From the NCBI RefSeq assembly GCF_016786215.1, contig NZ_JADOBG010000012.1, forward strand, positions 62,001-126,000: a DNA stretch of 64,000 bases, written 5' to 3'. Position numbers and translations under genes: made by a program. Of the stretch, positions 1 through 9,197 are shown piece after piece; the first letter of the stretch is position 1; every line of letters starts with the position of its first letter. The notes below the pieces were generated by a model. The model was not told the origin of the DNA. It saw only the letters and a program-made list of their open reading frames with translations, and ran no database searches. The DNA comes from Legionella bononiensis (lineage in GTDB: Bacteria; Pseudomonadota; Gammaproteobacteria; Legionellales; Legionellaceae).

Positions 1-469
1 CATATTCTACACTCTGATTATTAACGGAGTATTAAGTGTTCGAAAAAAAACTCGACATTTGTAGATCAATTCAGCACAAACTTATAAAGTTTAAAATATA
101 AAAATTCTCCTATTATAATCTTATAAATCAAAGAATAATAAAAAAATTTTAGTTGATTTTACTTTAATTATGATGAATTTCCAGAAGGTTTTAATAAAAA
201 AAATAAATTAGAGCTCGCTTTGGGGTGCAAAAGGAAACTTGTCGTTATTTGGTCCCCTGACATTTAACTGTAATAGAATATATTACCCTTCTTTAATGGA
301 TTTAAAGTTCAGCCTCATATAAAATAGCTCCAAAATTCCTCATACAAAATTAGTTTAACACAACAAATCTTTTGGTTTACCTAATACTAAATGCTTAACG
401 TTTTTAGTACATTGAATTAAGGATTCAAAATTATCATACTTACAAATAGCACTAATTGGACTCAAAGCG
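1..469. other. AT-rich non-coding left edge
   Basis: No convincing gene is visible. A 20-codon open frame runs from the left edge to a TAG at about 62-64 and could be the tail of a gene outside the window, but it is too short to judge. A small AAACTT-ATA-AAGTTT palindrome sits near 78-92. The rest is very AT-rich and probably holds the promoter of the first glycosyltransferase gene, although I could not choose a -35/-10 pair with confidence. Confidence 0.5.
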
Positions 470-1444
470 ATGCATTTACAAGGCACTGAGATCACCATTG
501 GTGTAATTATTATTAATTACAACTCGTCAGTTTATCTTCGTAAGACCATTAAGGCATTAGAAAAACAGACCTATAAACCCTATCAAGTAATTATTTTTGA
601 CAACGCCAGTATTGAGCAACTTCCTGATGATATTGAACATTCAACATTGCCCTTAAAGATAATTAAATCACCTAATAATTTAGGTTTCGCAACGGGAAAT
701 AATAAAGCAATAGAATCGCTTAATAGCAAAGTCAACTGGATTGCCTTAGTCAATCCTGATGCCTATCCTCATGAAGATTGGCTATTAGAAATGGTTAGAG
801 CCATCGAACAAAACCCTCAATACAGTTTTTGGGGCTCTCAATTAATATGCGAACAAGAACCTCATCTATTGGATGGAACTGGGGACATATATCATATTAG
901 TGGTAAAGCTTGGCGAATGAATCATAGAAAACCATTAAGTAATGCACCTAAAGAAATTAAAGAACTCTTTTCACCTTGTGCTGCCGCAGCATTATATAGA
1001 CGAGATGCATTCAATGCTGTTCAAGGTTTTGATGATCACTATTTCTGTTATTATGAAGACATAGATTTAGCCTTCCGACTATGGTTATCAGGCTACAAAG
1101 GTTGCTATGCCCCTAAAGCAATAGTTGAACATACTGGATCAGCCACCACAAAAAGACATAGTGATTTCTATACTTATCATGGCCACAGGAATTTAGTATG
1201 GACGTATTTTAAAAATATGCCATTCATATTAATTCTCATAACCCTGCCTCTACATATAATGTTAAATATATTGACTCTTTTTCTCTTTATGAAAAGAGGC
1301 CAAACCGCAACTATTTTAAAATCTAAACTAGATGCCTTAAAAGATCTGCCAAGAATTTGGAAACAAAGAAAATCAATACAAAAAAACAGAATAATTAGCT
1401 CTATTGAATTATTAAAAATATTAAAAAAAGGTCTGCCATGGTAG
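470..1444 (+). CDS. GT2 family glycosyltransferase (rhamnosyltransferase-like)
   Basis: This 324-residue protein is probably a cytoplasmic-face glycosyltransferase of family GT2 that adds a sugar to the growing O-antigen. The N-terminus shows the GT-A nucleotide-binding start (VIIINYNSS, then FDNAS at about residues 44-48). A divalent-metal/sugar-nucleotide loop, VNPDAYP, lies near residue 95, and the acceptor-side motif YYEDIDLAFRL lies near 200, as in the WcaA/RfbF-like subgroup. A hydrophobic stretch around 262-280 may anchor it to the membrane. The start codon follows only a weak ribosome site. The gene overlaps the next glycosyltransferase by 7 nt, so the two are probably translationally coupled. 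The sugar transferred cannot be read from the sequence. Confidence 0.88.
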   Translation: MHLQGTEITIGVIIINYNSSVYLRKTIKALEKQTYKPYQVIIFDNASIEQLPDDIEHSTLPLKIIKSPNNLGFATGNNKAIESLNSKVNWIALVNPDAYPHEDWLLEMVRAIEQNPQYSFWGSQLICEQEPHLLDGTGDIYHISGKAWRMNHRKPLSNAPKEIKELFSPCAAAALYRRDAFNAVQGFDDHYFCYYEDIDLAFRLWLSGYKGCYAPKAIVEHTGSATTKRHSDFYTYHGHRNLVWTYFKNMPFILILITLPLHIMLNILTLFLFMKRGQTATILKSKLDALKDLPRIWKQRKSIQKNRIISSIELLKILKKGLPW

Positions 1445-2364
1445 AAAGATTGGTTACAGTTGTAATAGTAAACTATAATGCAGGTGAAATGCTTGTTCGT
1501 TGCATAGAACAGATTTTAGCTGGAACAATCCTACCTCAAATAATCATATCAGATAATGCATCTACTGATTGTAGTTTGGATATGGTAGAACAACGTTTTT
1601 CGAAATGTACCAATTTACTTATCCATAAAAATAAAAAAAATTCTGGATTTTCAGCTGCGAATAACGCTGTATTTGCAGATATTAAAACTCCATTTATTCT
1701 TTATCTGAATCCAGATTGTTTTATAGAGAAAGATACGATTCAGCATTTACTTGATACAATGAATGAATATCCTAATGCTGGAATAGTGGGGTGTTTAGTC
1801 ACCAATATGAATGGCACAGAACAAGTAGGATGCAGAGGTCTTACTCCAACTCCAGCCCGTGTTTTAAATCAAATGTTAAGGCTTTACAAAGTATTTCCGA
1901 ATAATCCCAAATATAAGGGGTACTTATTATCAAATGAGGAAATACCTAAACACCCTATTCAGGTGGAACTGATTTCAGGCTCATGTATGTTTGTTAGAAA
2001 AGAAGCATTAACCGTTGTAGGCCTTCTAGATGACAATTATTTTCTTTATTGTGAGGACTACGATTGGTTTTATAGGTTTATCCAATCCAAGTGGGACATC
2101 ATTTTTACTCCATCAACTAAAGTCGCACACATAAAAAGTTTTAGTACTAAACAAATACCATTAAAAATACTTGTTTATAAGGCTAAAGGGATGTGGAGAT
2201 ACTATAATAAATTTTTTAAAAAAAATGAATCAATGTTTACTTGCGTTATGGTCCGAACTGGAATAATTTTACGTTTAGTATTATTGAGTTTCGTTGTACT
2301 CTGTAAGAAAATTATATCAAATATAAAAGTCATTATAAAATATTCAAATAATGAAACTAATTAA
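1438..2364 (+). CDS. GT2 family glycosyltransferase
   Basis: This 308-residue protein is a second GT2 (GT-A fold) glycosyltransferase, related to its upstream neighbour. Shared features are the N-terminal VVIVNYNAG strand, ISDNAS at about residues 37-42, the LNPDCF metal-binding loop near residue 90, and YCEDYDWFYRF near residue 207. Its ATG lies inside the last codons of the previous gene, which suggests coupled translation. A C-terminal hydrophobic stretch followed by basic residues (about 272-300) suggests membrane association. Its likely role is adding one residue of the O-antigen repeat or outer core. The donor and linkage are unknown. Confidence 0.88.
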   Translation: MVERLVTVVIVNYNAGEMLVRCIEQILAGTILPQIIISDNASTDCSLDMVEQRFSKCTNLLIHKNKKNSGFSAANNAVFADIKTPFILYLNPDCFIEKDTIQHLLDTMNEYPNAGIVGCLVTNMNGTEQVGCRGLTPTPARVLNQMLRLYKVFPNNPKYKGYLLSNEEIPKHPIQVELISGSCMFVRKEALTVVGLLDDNYFLYCEDYDWFYRFIQSKWDIIFTPSTKVAHIKSFSTKQIPLKILVYKAKGMWRYYNKFFKKNESMFTCVMVRTGIILRLVLLSFVVLCKKIISNIKVIIKYSNNETN

Positions 2365-2458
2365 AGTTATTTTTTGTAACTATTCATGAAGACGAGAATC
2401 AAGATATGAAATTAATCATATGTCCTTTTAGTCAATATTTTACATATTCGGAGGTTCA

Positions 2459-3181
2459 ATGATATTTCATCAATTATTTGACCAAGATTCGTGTACTTAT
2501 ACCTATTTAATAGGTTCTGATTTTTGCAAACATGCGATTATTATAGACCCTGTAAGAACTCAAATTAATACATATACCAATCTAATCAACAAACTAGGCT
2601 TGGAACTGGTAGCGTCAATTGATACACATTTACATGCAGATCATATAACAGCGTCGGGGGATCTATCAGACCTGACTGGATGTAAATCAATGATGGGAGT
2701 TGAAACACAAGCCCAATTTATAAAATATAAATTTAGCGATAATGAACTTCTAAAATTCGGCTCGCTCACGATTAAAACCATGCATACTCCTGGACATACA
2801 CCAGATTCATATTGTTTTCTGATAGATGATAAAGTATTTACGGGAGATACTTTGCTCATTAATGCTACTGGACGAACTGATTTTCAATTTGGAAACGCAG
2901 GCGACCAATATGATAGTTTATTTAATAAAATATTAAAATTACCAGACAGTACAATAGTTTTCCCTGGACATGATTATAATAACAACAAGTCCAGTACTAT
3001 TGGCAGAGAAAAACAATATAATCCCAGACTTCAGGTTCAATCTAAGGATGAGTATATTCAATTGATGAATAATTTAAATCTACCTCCGCCAAAGAATTTA
3101 CAATTTGCTGTACCAGCTAACCTGATAAACGGGATTTCCAAGATACCGGTAGATTCAGAAGAAAGTAACAATAAAAAATGA
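2459..3181 (+). CDS. Metallo-beta-lactamase-fold hydrolase, persulfide dioxygenase (ETHE1)-like
   Basis: This 240-residue protein has the metallo-beta-lactamase fold. The metal-binding signature THLHADH lies at about residues 56-62, with HTPGHT near 104-109, the FTGD motif near 128 and the FPGHDY motif near 169. The order of motifs and the GRTDFQ segment fit the ETHE1/persulfide dioxygenase group, which oxidises glutathione persulfide to sulfite, better than glyoxalase II. A good ribosome site (GGAGG) precedes the ATG. It sits between glycosyltransferases and a sugar-acid synthase, where a sulfur enzyme is unexpected. It may be a passenger gene or may act on a different thiol ester. Confidence 0.8.
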   Translation: MIFHQLFDQDSCTYTYLIGSDFCKHAIIIDPVRTQINTYTNLINKLGLELVASIDTHLHADHITASGDLSDLTGCKSMMGVETQAQFIKYKFSDNELLKFGSLTIKTMHTPGHTPDSYCFLIDDKVFTGDTLLINATGRTDFQFGNAGDQYDSLFNKILKLPDSTIVFPGHDYNNNKSSTIGREKQYNPRLQVQSKDEYIQLMNNLNLPPPKNLQFAVPANLINGISKIPVDSEESNNKK

Positions 3182-3201
3182 AATCAATCTTGACTGATTT
3201 C
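3180..3201 (+). terminator. Weak hairpin at the end of the hydrolase gene
   Basis: A 7-bp stem (GAAATCA / TGATTTC, 8-nt loop) overlaps and follows the stop codon. There is no clear run of T after it, so termination here is only a possibility. Confidence 0.25.
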
Positions 3202-3419
3202 ATTGCAGACTACATATTGCCATGATTAAATAATCAGCTTGATATTACGTCTGAAAAGTGAATACCTACAGTGCTCTGGAGAATTATGAGAGATAGATAA
3301 CTATGTATATTTTTTGAAGTTATATACGGTTAATGCTCAAGATGAAATTTCAAAAACCCTCTTCTTTTATAAGTAACAAATTGTTACTATAGCATCAATT
3401 CTTCTTTGGACTAAAAACT

Positions 3420-4451
3420 ATGGAACATATTAAAATTATCGCGGAAATGGCTTGGGCTCACGATGGTCAATTAGAAAAAGCCATAAAAATCATGAAGGCA
3501 GCTAAAGAAGCAGGAGCAGATGCAATAGGTATTCATGTTACTGCTCTGGAAGCGTATATGGTACCACATTACGGTAGTGGCAAAGGGAAAGTATCTGAAG
3601 GTAAAGAACATTTACAAATTTATAACTATCTTTCAGATATTAACCTTTCTAATGAAGACTGGATTGATTTTAGTCAAGAAGCTAAGAAAACCGGAATAGA
3701 TCTATGCGTTATGCCTAATGATTTAGCCAGTCTTAAATTTGTTCATACACAAATAAAACCAAAATATTTTGTTGTATCAGCAGCAAGTTTTATTGAACGA
3801 GAATTTATTGAACAATTAGCCGAAACAAATACAACCACATTTTTTAGAATCGGCGGTGCATTGTTAGGTGAAATTGAACAAGCTATCACATGGTTTAAAA
3901 ACATCAGTAAAGCAGAACTAATTTTACTTCATGGATTTCAGAACTATCCTACAAAACTTGAAGATACGAATATTAAACAACTCAAATCATTACAAGATAT
4001 TTTTGGCTTGCCTGTTGGTTTAGCAGATCATATAGATGGTTCTAGTCCTTTAGCTTTAAATATCCCGCTTCTTGCAATCCCTTATGGCGCTACTTATTTG
4101 GAAAAACACATCACCTGGGATAGAAGCGAAAAAGGCGAGGACTTTGAGTCCGCATTGAATCCAGATGATTTCAAAACGTTCGTGGATTTTGTAAGAGCCA
4201 CAGAAATTGCACTAGGAATCAGTAGCTGGCAAAAATTATCTGAAGCCAGCACGCGCTATAGAAACATTACCCGAAAACGAGTTGTTGCTGCAAAATCAAT
4301 TACAGAGGGTAAACGATTGGAAAGCACAGATCTGACCTTCAAACGTTCTGATATAGGATTAACTCCTGACATGCATGAGTTGATTGTAGGTAGAACAATA
4401 AAAAAAGATATTAAAGAAAATGAAGCTATTGAATGGGAAGATCTTATATGA
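3420..4451 (+). CDS. NeuB-family sialic/ulosonic acid synthase (divergent)
   Basis: This 343-residue protein resembles N-acetylneuraminate synthase (NeuB/SpsE). That family condenses phosphoenolpyruvate with an aldose to give a nine-carbon or similar 3-deoxy-2-keto acid. The N-terminal TIM barrel starts IKIIAEMAWAHDG and includes the conserved barrel segment GLADHIDGSSPLAL near residue 198 and the metal-type EKHIT motif near 227. A C-terminal antifreeze-like SAF domain spans about 280-343 (RKRVVAAKSI, then LIVGRT). It is clearly diverged from the legionaminate synthase at 36.8 kb, so it probably uses a different acceptor sugar. Its stop overlaps the next start as ATGA, marking the head of a tightly coupled six-gene pathway. 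Confidence 0.83.
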   Translation: MEHIKIIAEMAWAHDGQLEKAIKIMKAAKEAGADAIGIHVTALEAYMVPHYGSGKGKVSEGKEHLQIYNYLSDINLSNEDWIDFSQEAKKTGIDLCVMPNDLASLKFVHTQIKPKYFVVSAASFIEREFIEQLAETNTTTFFRIGGALLGEIEQAITWFKNISKAELILLHGFQNYPTKLEDTNIKQLKSLQDIFGLPVGLADHIDGSSPLALNIPLLAIPYGATYLEKHITWDRSEKGEDFESALNPDDFKTFVDFVRATEIALGISSWQKLSEASTRYRNITRKRVVAAKSITEGKRLESTDLTFKRSDIGLTPDMHELIVGRTIKKDIKENEAIEWEDLI

Positions 4452-5215
4452 AAATTGGTTGTTTATTATCGGTTCGTGAGAAAGCAACCAGATTCCCTAA
4501 AAAAGTTCTACAAAATATTAACGGGTATACAGTAACAGAATGTTTACTGAAACGTCTTGCACTTACCAAAAACATTGATCAGGTTATTGTATCAACATCT
4601 ACGCATCCTGGAGACGAGGTTTTAGTTCAATTAGCAGAAGCCAATGGAGTTAAAGCCTTTCGTGGTAGTGAAGAGGATAAATTGGCTCGTTATTTTCAGA
4701 CAGCCAAGCATTATGGTTTGGATGCAGTAGTAATTGTTGATGGTGATGATTTGCTTTGTTTTCCTGAAGGGATTGATCTGATTGCACAAGAACTCCGACG
4801 AGATTCAGCCGATTGCATTTATTTAGAAAATTTACCATTGGGAGCTGCCTCTACAGGGCTAACCCGCCAAGCGCTTGAAAAGGTCATTTCCTTAAAGGAT
4901 GAAAATGATACCGAGGTTTGGGGAGGGTATTTTATCGGTTCTGGCCATTTCAAAACGAAATCGTTAACCATGCAGGATAAAATATTTAATCATCCAGAAA
5001 TTCGCTTAACACTTGATTATGAAGAGGATTATAACTTCTTAAAAGCAGTTTTTAACCATTTTAATTCTATTGATTTTACAAGCTACGAATTAATGGATCT
5101 CCTCATAAATATCAAACCAGAGCTTGTTAAGATTAATGAAGTAGCTCAAAAAAAATATGAACAGCACATTGCAAATGCCGCACCAGTTAAGTTTAAAACT
5201 CTAGAAGAGGTATAA
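4448..5215 (+). CDS. SpsF-like cytidylyltransferase (CMP-sugar acid synthetase)
   Basis: This protein of about 255 residues belongs to the SpsF/KdsB-like nucleotidyltransferase group, expected to attach CMP to a keto-sugar acid. Visible motifs are the N-terminal R-x(5)-RFPKKVL nucleotide loop, VIVSTS, AFRGSEEDKLARY near residue 70 and a VDGDD metal-binding segment near 98. The C-terminal LTLDYEEDY is typical of SpsF-like proteins. I place the start at the ATG that overlaps the upstream stop (ATGA), because MKIGCLLS matches the family start. An in-frame ATG five codons earlier, at 4433, is also possible. Directly after the NeuB-like synthase, it should activate that enzyme's product, and it is also the only cytidylyltransferase visible in this locus. 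Confidence 0.82.
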   Translation: MKIGCLLSVREKATRFPKKVLQNINGYTVTECLLKRLALTKNIDQVIVSTSTHPGDEVLVQLAEANGVKAFRGSEEDKLARYFQTAKHYGLDAVVIVDGDDLLCFPEGIDLIAQELRRDSADCIYLENLPLGAASTGLTRQALEKVISLKDENDTEVWGGYFIGSGHFKTKSLTMQDKIFNHPEIRLTLDYEEDYNFLKAVFNHFNSIDFTSYELMDLLINIKPELVKINEVAQKKYEQHIANAAPVKFKTLEEV

Positions 5216-6220
5216 ATGAATTATTTAGTAATTGGTCTAGGATCAATGGGGAAAAGACGAATTCGTTGCTTAATGGCAAATGGAATACCTAACTCAAATA
5301 TTTTAGGGTATGACATTAAAACTGAACGAAGAGCTGAAGTTGAAAATAAATACCAAGTCAGTACAACATCTGATTTTAATTCCCTTAGATTAAACGATTT
5401 TAAAGCTGTAATTATCTCTACCCCGCCTGATGCACATATGGAATATGCATTAAAGGCAGTCGAAGCATCTGTGCCAATGTTTATTGAAGCAAGCGTAGTA
5501 GATGAAGGGATGGAAACCTTACATCAATTGTCTGAAAAAAACGATGTGATCATATATCCATCATGTACCATGAAATATTTTCAAGGCCCCAAATTAATAA
5601 AAGATCTAATAAGCAACAACGCGATTGGGAAAGTATACGCATGGCAGTATCAAAGCGGACAATATCTCCCCGATTGGCATCCATGGGAAAGCATTCAGGA
5701 CTATTATGTATCCAATAGAATAACAGGTGGTTGCAGAGAAATAGTACCTTTCGAATTAGTCTGGCTTGTAGATCTTTTTGGACATTTGTCTGAAGTTTCT
5801 GGTCTGAAATCGAAATTATCAGATATTAACGCAGATATCGATGACATGTATCTTTTACAATTCAAACACAAATCAGGTATTTTGGGACAACTTATAGTAG
5901 ATGTAGTCAGCAGAACGCCGGTCAGAGCAATTAGAATTACAGGCTCCAATGGTACAATTGAGTGGGATGATGGACAAAAAATCATACGCCATTTTACTAA
6001 AGAAACAAATCAGTGGGAAACCACTAAATTATCACTAGGGTCAATAGAAAAAGAATATATTAACCCAGAGGAACCTTATATATCTGAAATTAAAGACTTT
6101 TTAACTTGTGTAGAACACAAATCTCAGCCCTACTATACACTTCAGGATGATTATGAAATGTTACAAATACTAAAGAAAGCTGAAATTAGTTCAATGACAG
6201 GCAAAAATCAATCTATCTAG
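5216..6220 (+). CDS. Gfo/Idh/MocA-family oxidoreductase
   Basis: This 334-residue protein starts with a Rossmann NAD(P)-binding motif, GLGSMGKRR, at residues 7-15. It continues with the family layout: STPPDAH near 65, a conserved MKYF segment near 120, and a C-terminal alpha/beta domain carrying RAIRITGSNGTIEWD near 240. The family oxidises or reduces sugar hydroxyl or keto groups using NAD(P). The start codon follows the previous stop without a gap, so co-translation is likely. It would set up a keto group for the aminotransferase encoded next, or reduce one. The exact carbon and substrate are unknown. Confidence 0.82.
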   Translation: MNYLVIGLGSMGKRRIRCLMANGIPNSNILGYDIKTERRAEVENKYQVSTTSDFNSLRLNDFKAVIISTPPDAHMEYALKAVEASVPMFIEASVVDEGMETLHQLSEKNDVIIYPSCTMKYFQGPKLIKDLISNNAIGKVYAWQYQSGQYLPDWHPWESIQDYYVSNRITGGCREIVPFELVWLVDLFGHLSEVSGLKSKLSDINADIDDMYLLQFKHKSGILGQLIVDVVSRTPVRAIRITGSNGTIEWDDGQKIIRHFTKETNQWETTKLSLGSIEKEYINPEEPYISEIKDFLTCVEHKSQPYYTLQDDYEMLQILKKAEISSMTGKNQSI

Positions 6221-6232
6221 GACCTCATTATT

Positions 6233-7543
6233 ATGAATTTTAACAAATCAATGGAATTGGCCACCATAGCCAAAAGAAACATACCCGCTGGGGCACACAC
6301 ATATAGCAAGGGCAGTGATCAGTTTCCACAATTGTCACCAAAATTTATAGTAAAAGGGAAAGGCTGCCAGGTTTGGGATATTGATGGCAATCAATTTACA
6401 GATTGGGGTATGGGACTAAGATCCGTTATATTAGGACATGCTCATTCAGAAGTACTAAATGCTGTAAAAGAAGAACTTGAAAACGGTACTAACTTTATAC
6501 TTCCTAGCCCAATTGAAAATCAATTGGCCGAGAAATTAATCAATTTAATTCCATGCGCAGAAATGGTGAAACTGGCAAAAAACGGTTCAGATGTAACTAC
6601 TGCTGCGGTGAAATTAGCCCGAGCCTATACGGGTAAAAACATCGTTGTTCGATGCATGGATCACCCCTTCTTTAGCGTTGATGATTGGTTTATAGGTGAT
6701 ACAGCTTGCGATGCAGGCATACCAGATTCAACTAAAGCATTAACAAAAAACTTTCGTTATAATGATATCGATAGTTTTGAAAGCGTTTTAAACCAATATC
6801 CAGATGATATTGCATGCGTCATTATGGAAATTGCAACGACGCACCAACCAAAACCAGGTTTTTTACAAAAAATAAGACAACTTACTGAAGAAAAAGGAAT
6901 TGTACTCATTTTTGATGAGATAATATCTGGATTTAGATTTCATCCTAAAGGAGCCCAACATTTATATAATGTAACTCCTGATTTAGCTACATTTGGTAAA
7001 TCTATTGCTAATGGGTTCTCTTTATCTGCATTAGTCGGTAAACGTCATATTATGGAATTAGGTGGATTAGAACACAGTAAGCCACGTGTATTTTTACTTT
7101 CAACAACTAATGGTGGAGAAACACATTCAATTGCTGCAGCACTAAAATCAATCGAAATAATGGAAAATGGCAACATAAGCAAACATATATGGGCTTTAGG
7201 GGAAGTATTAATTTCTCAATTTAATGCCCTTTCAAAAGAATTTGGTCTTGAAAATCACGTATATATGGATGGTATCCAATGTAGCCCCTACCAGGTTTTT
7301 AAGAACAAAGAGGGTCAGATTGATTTATCTCTTCGATCATTGTTTTTGCAGGAAACGATTCAACAGGGAATTTTAGCGCCTTACTTTGCTATATCAGCAG
7401 CTCATGATTCCTCGCATCTTGATCAATATCTGCAAGGATCAAGGATTGCAATGAAAAAAATGTCTCAAGCAATATCAGAAAACTCAACAGAAGGATTATT
7501 GACAGGTACTCCTGTAAAACCGGTTTTCAGAAAATACAATTAA
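6233..7543 (+). CDS. Class III aminotransferase (glutamate-1-semialdehyde aminomutase-like)
   Basis: This 436-residue PLP enzyme belongs to fold type I, class III. The Schiff-base lysine is K256 in FGKSIANGF, preceded by the cofactor-binding Asp in IFDEIISGFRF near residue 225. The start, RNIPAGAHTYSKG, resembles glutamate-1-semialdehyde 2,1-aminomutases, and GSDVTTAAVKLARAYTG matches the family core. A role in haem synthesis is unlikely because it is embedded in a sugar operon, so amination or aminomutation of a keto sugar is the better inference. It lies 12 nt after the oxidoreductase gene. No truncation is visible. Confidence 0.82.
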   Translation: MNFNKSMELATIAKRNIPAGAHTYSKGSDQFPQLSPKFIVKGKGCQVWDIDGNQFTDWGMGLRSVILGHAHSEVLNAVKEELENGTNFILPSPIENQLAEKLINLIPCAEMVKLAKNGSDVTTAAVKLARAYTGKNIVVRCMDHPFFSVDDWFIGDTACDAGIPDSTKALTKNFRYNDIDSFESVLNQYPDDIACVIMEIATTHQPKPGFLQKIRQLTEEKGIVLIFDEIISGFRFHPKGAQHLYNVTPDLATFGKSIANGFSLSALVGKRHIMELGGLEHSKPRVFLLSTTNGGETHSIAAALKSIEIMENGNISKHIWALGEVLISQFNALSKEFGLENHVYMDGIQCSPYQVFKNKEGQIDLSLRSLFLQETIQQGILAPYFAISAAHDSSHLDQYLQGSRIAMKKMSQAISENSTEGLLTGTPVKPVFRKYN

Positions 7544-7569
7544 TCATTAATCCTCATCATTAATTAAGA

Positions 7570-8355
7570 GTGAATATGAAATTTTGCTGCATACAAATGT
7601 CAATAAAAGAAGCAGATGGGGAGAAAAACCGCCATACTGCCAATAGCATTTTTAACAATAATTTAGGAGCTGATTTTTACCTGCTACCTGAGTTATGGAG
7701 TTCAGGTTATTGTCATTCTGAATGGCTAAGTATGGCGAAAGAGGATACGCCTAAAACAATCGAATTTATGAAAAATAAGGCAAAAATACATCAAGCATGG
7801 ATTGGTGGCTCAGTAATTTATTTTGATGAGAATAGCCAACTGCGAAATAGGTTCCTGCTTATAAACCCTGAAGGAAATCTAGTAGGACACTATGATAAAT
7901 CTCATCTCTTTACTTTAATGAATGAACATGTGTATTTAACTGCAGGTAAGACAACGCAAATTTTTGAAGTGAATGGATTTAAAATAGCACCTACTATTTG
8001 TTATGACCTTAGATTTCCAGAAATGTATAGAAGATTGGCAATTGAAGGAGTTGATGTGTTTTTAGTAAGCGCTGAGTGGCCAGCTGCAAGAGAACACATT
8101 ATGACAACCTTGGGTCAAGCCAGGGCAATTGAATCTCAAGCATTCCTGGTTCTATCAAATCGCATTGGGCCAAATGACACCGATGAATTGTTTGCAGGGC
8201 ATTCGATGATAGCAGGTCCCGGAGGTATGCTGGTTTCAGCCTTCAGTGAAATTAATACAGCAATAACATACACCATTTCAAAATCAGACCAGGTACAAGC
8301 AAAAAAAATACTTCCTACATTTGAACATCGACTGGCAGGAGTTGATTATGACTAA
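7570..8355 (+). CDS. Nitrilase-superfamily amidohydrolase
   Basis: This 261-residue carbon-nitrogen hydrolase carries the complete Glu-Lys-Cys triad: E41 in LLPELW, K110 in YDKSHLF and C144 in TICYDLRFPE, at normal family spacing. Such enzymes hydrolyse amides or transfer the acyl group to an amine or water. The reading frame can start at a GTG (7570) or at an ATG two codons later (7576). It overlaps the next gene by 8 nt. Beside an aminotransferase, it could remove or exchange an N-acyl group on the sugar, or supply nitrogen by amide hydrolysis. It most resembles the omega-amidase-like branch, but the substrate is unknown. Confidence 0.83.
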   Translation: MNMKFCCIQMSIKEADGEKNRHTANSIFNNNLGADFYLLPELWSSGYCHSEWLSMAKEDTPKTIEFMKNKAKIHQAWIGGSVIYFDENSQLRNRFLLINPEGNLVGHYDKSHLFTLMNEHVYLTAGKTTQIFEVNGFKIAPTICYDLRFPEMYRRLAIEGVDVFLVSAEWPAAREHIMTTLGQARAIESQAFLVLSNRIGPNDTDELFAGHSMIAGPGGMLVSAFSEINTAITYTISKSDQVQAKKILPTFEHRLAGVDYD

Positions 8356-9184
8356 TTTAGTTAAATTCGCTAAAGAGCCTTTATCTATGTTTGATATGAA
8401 AGATAAAGTTGTGGTCGTTACTGGTGGCACAGGAATATTAGGTTCAACTTATTGTGAATGTCTGGTTAATGCAGGCGCAACCGTTGTTATAGCGGATCTT
8501 TCTCAAGAAAAGTGTGATGCTTTATCCAAGAAGTTAAATGACAATGGTATAGGTTTAGCTAAACCTTATGCAGTAGATTTAAGTTCTGAAGAGTCCATCA
8601 AATCCTGGGCTGAGAAAATTATTATTGAGAATAAAAAAATTGATGTTTTAATTAATAATGCTGCTACAAAATCTAAAAATTTTTTTAAACCCATTGACGA
8701 GTTTAGTTTGGACGAGTGGAATTTCATATTAAACGTTAATGTAACTGCAATATTTCTTACAGCGAAATATATTGGCAAACAAATGGTCAAACAAGGTACT
8801 GGAAGTATTATTAATGTGAGCTCTATTTATGGTGTTGTTGGACCTGATCAATCCATTTATGAAGGATCATATTATGAAGATCTTGGTGGTGCGATTAACA
8901 CCCCACTAATTTACTCAACAAGCAAAGGCGCAGTTATTGCAATGACAAAGTATCTAGCTACATATTGGGGTGCTAAAGGTATACGAACGAATACATTAAC
9001 TCCAGGTGGCGTATTCTCAGGACAGAATGATATTTTTATTGAAAAATACAGTAAGCGGGTGCCCCTCAACCGGATGGCTAATACAAATGAAATGCTTGGA
9101 GCTCTTTTATTCTTAGCATCCGATGCCTCAACTTATGTCAATGGTCAAAATTTAATAATTGATGGTGGTTTAACAGCTTGGTAA
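8348..9184 (+). CDS. Short-chain dehydrogenase/reductase
   Basis: This protein of about 278 residues is a classical SDR. It has the TGGTGILG cofactor motif near residues 20-27, an NNAA motif near 97, the active Ser in NVSSIYG, and the catalytic Tyr189-x3-Lys193 pair in YSTSK. It ends with NGQNLIIDGGLTAW, typical of 3-oxoacyl-reductase-like family members. I chose the ATG overlapping the nitrilase stop. A TTG 27 nt upstream is in frame but would add residues not typical of the family. It is the last enzyme of the six-gene set before the exporter and probably performs an NAD(P)-dependent step on the same sugar. Confidence 0.83.
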   Translation: MTNLVKFAKEPLSMFDMKDKVVVVTGGTGILGSTYCECLVNAGATVVIADLSQEKCDALSKKLNDNGIGLAKPYAVDLSSEESIKSWAEKIIIENKKIDVLINNAATKSKNFFKPIDEFSLDEWNFILNVNVTAIFLTAKYIGKQMVKQGTGSIINVSSIYGVVGPDQSIYEGSYYEDLGGAINTPLIYSTSKGAVIAMTKYLATYWGAKGIRTNTLTPGGVFSGQNDIFIEKYSKRVPLNRMANTNEMLGALLFLASDASTYVNGQNLIIDGGLTAW

Positions 9185-9197
9185 TTAGGAAAATATA

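Noticed and set aside
1..64. Twenty-codon open frame from the left edge to a TAG, possible tail of a gene outside the window
   Set aside because: Too short to support. Only the neighbouring sequence could decide.
6233..7543. Assignment as haem-pathway hemL (glutamate-1-semialdehyde aminomutase)
   Set aside because: The sequence resembles that family, but it is embedded in a sugar-acid operon and followed by nitrilase and SDR genes, so a role in haem synthesis is less likely.
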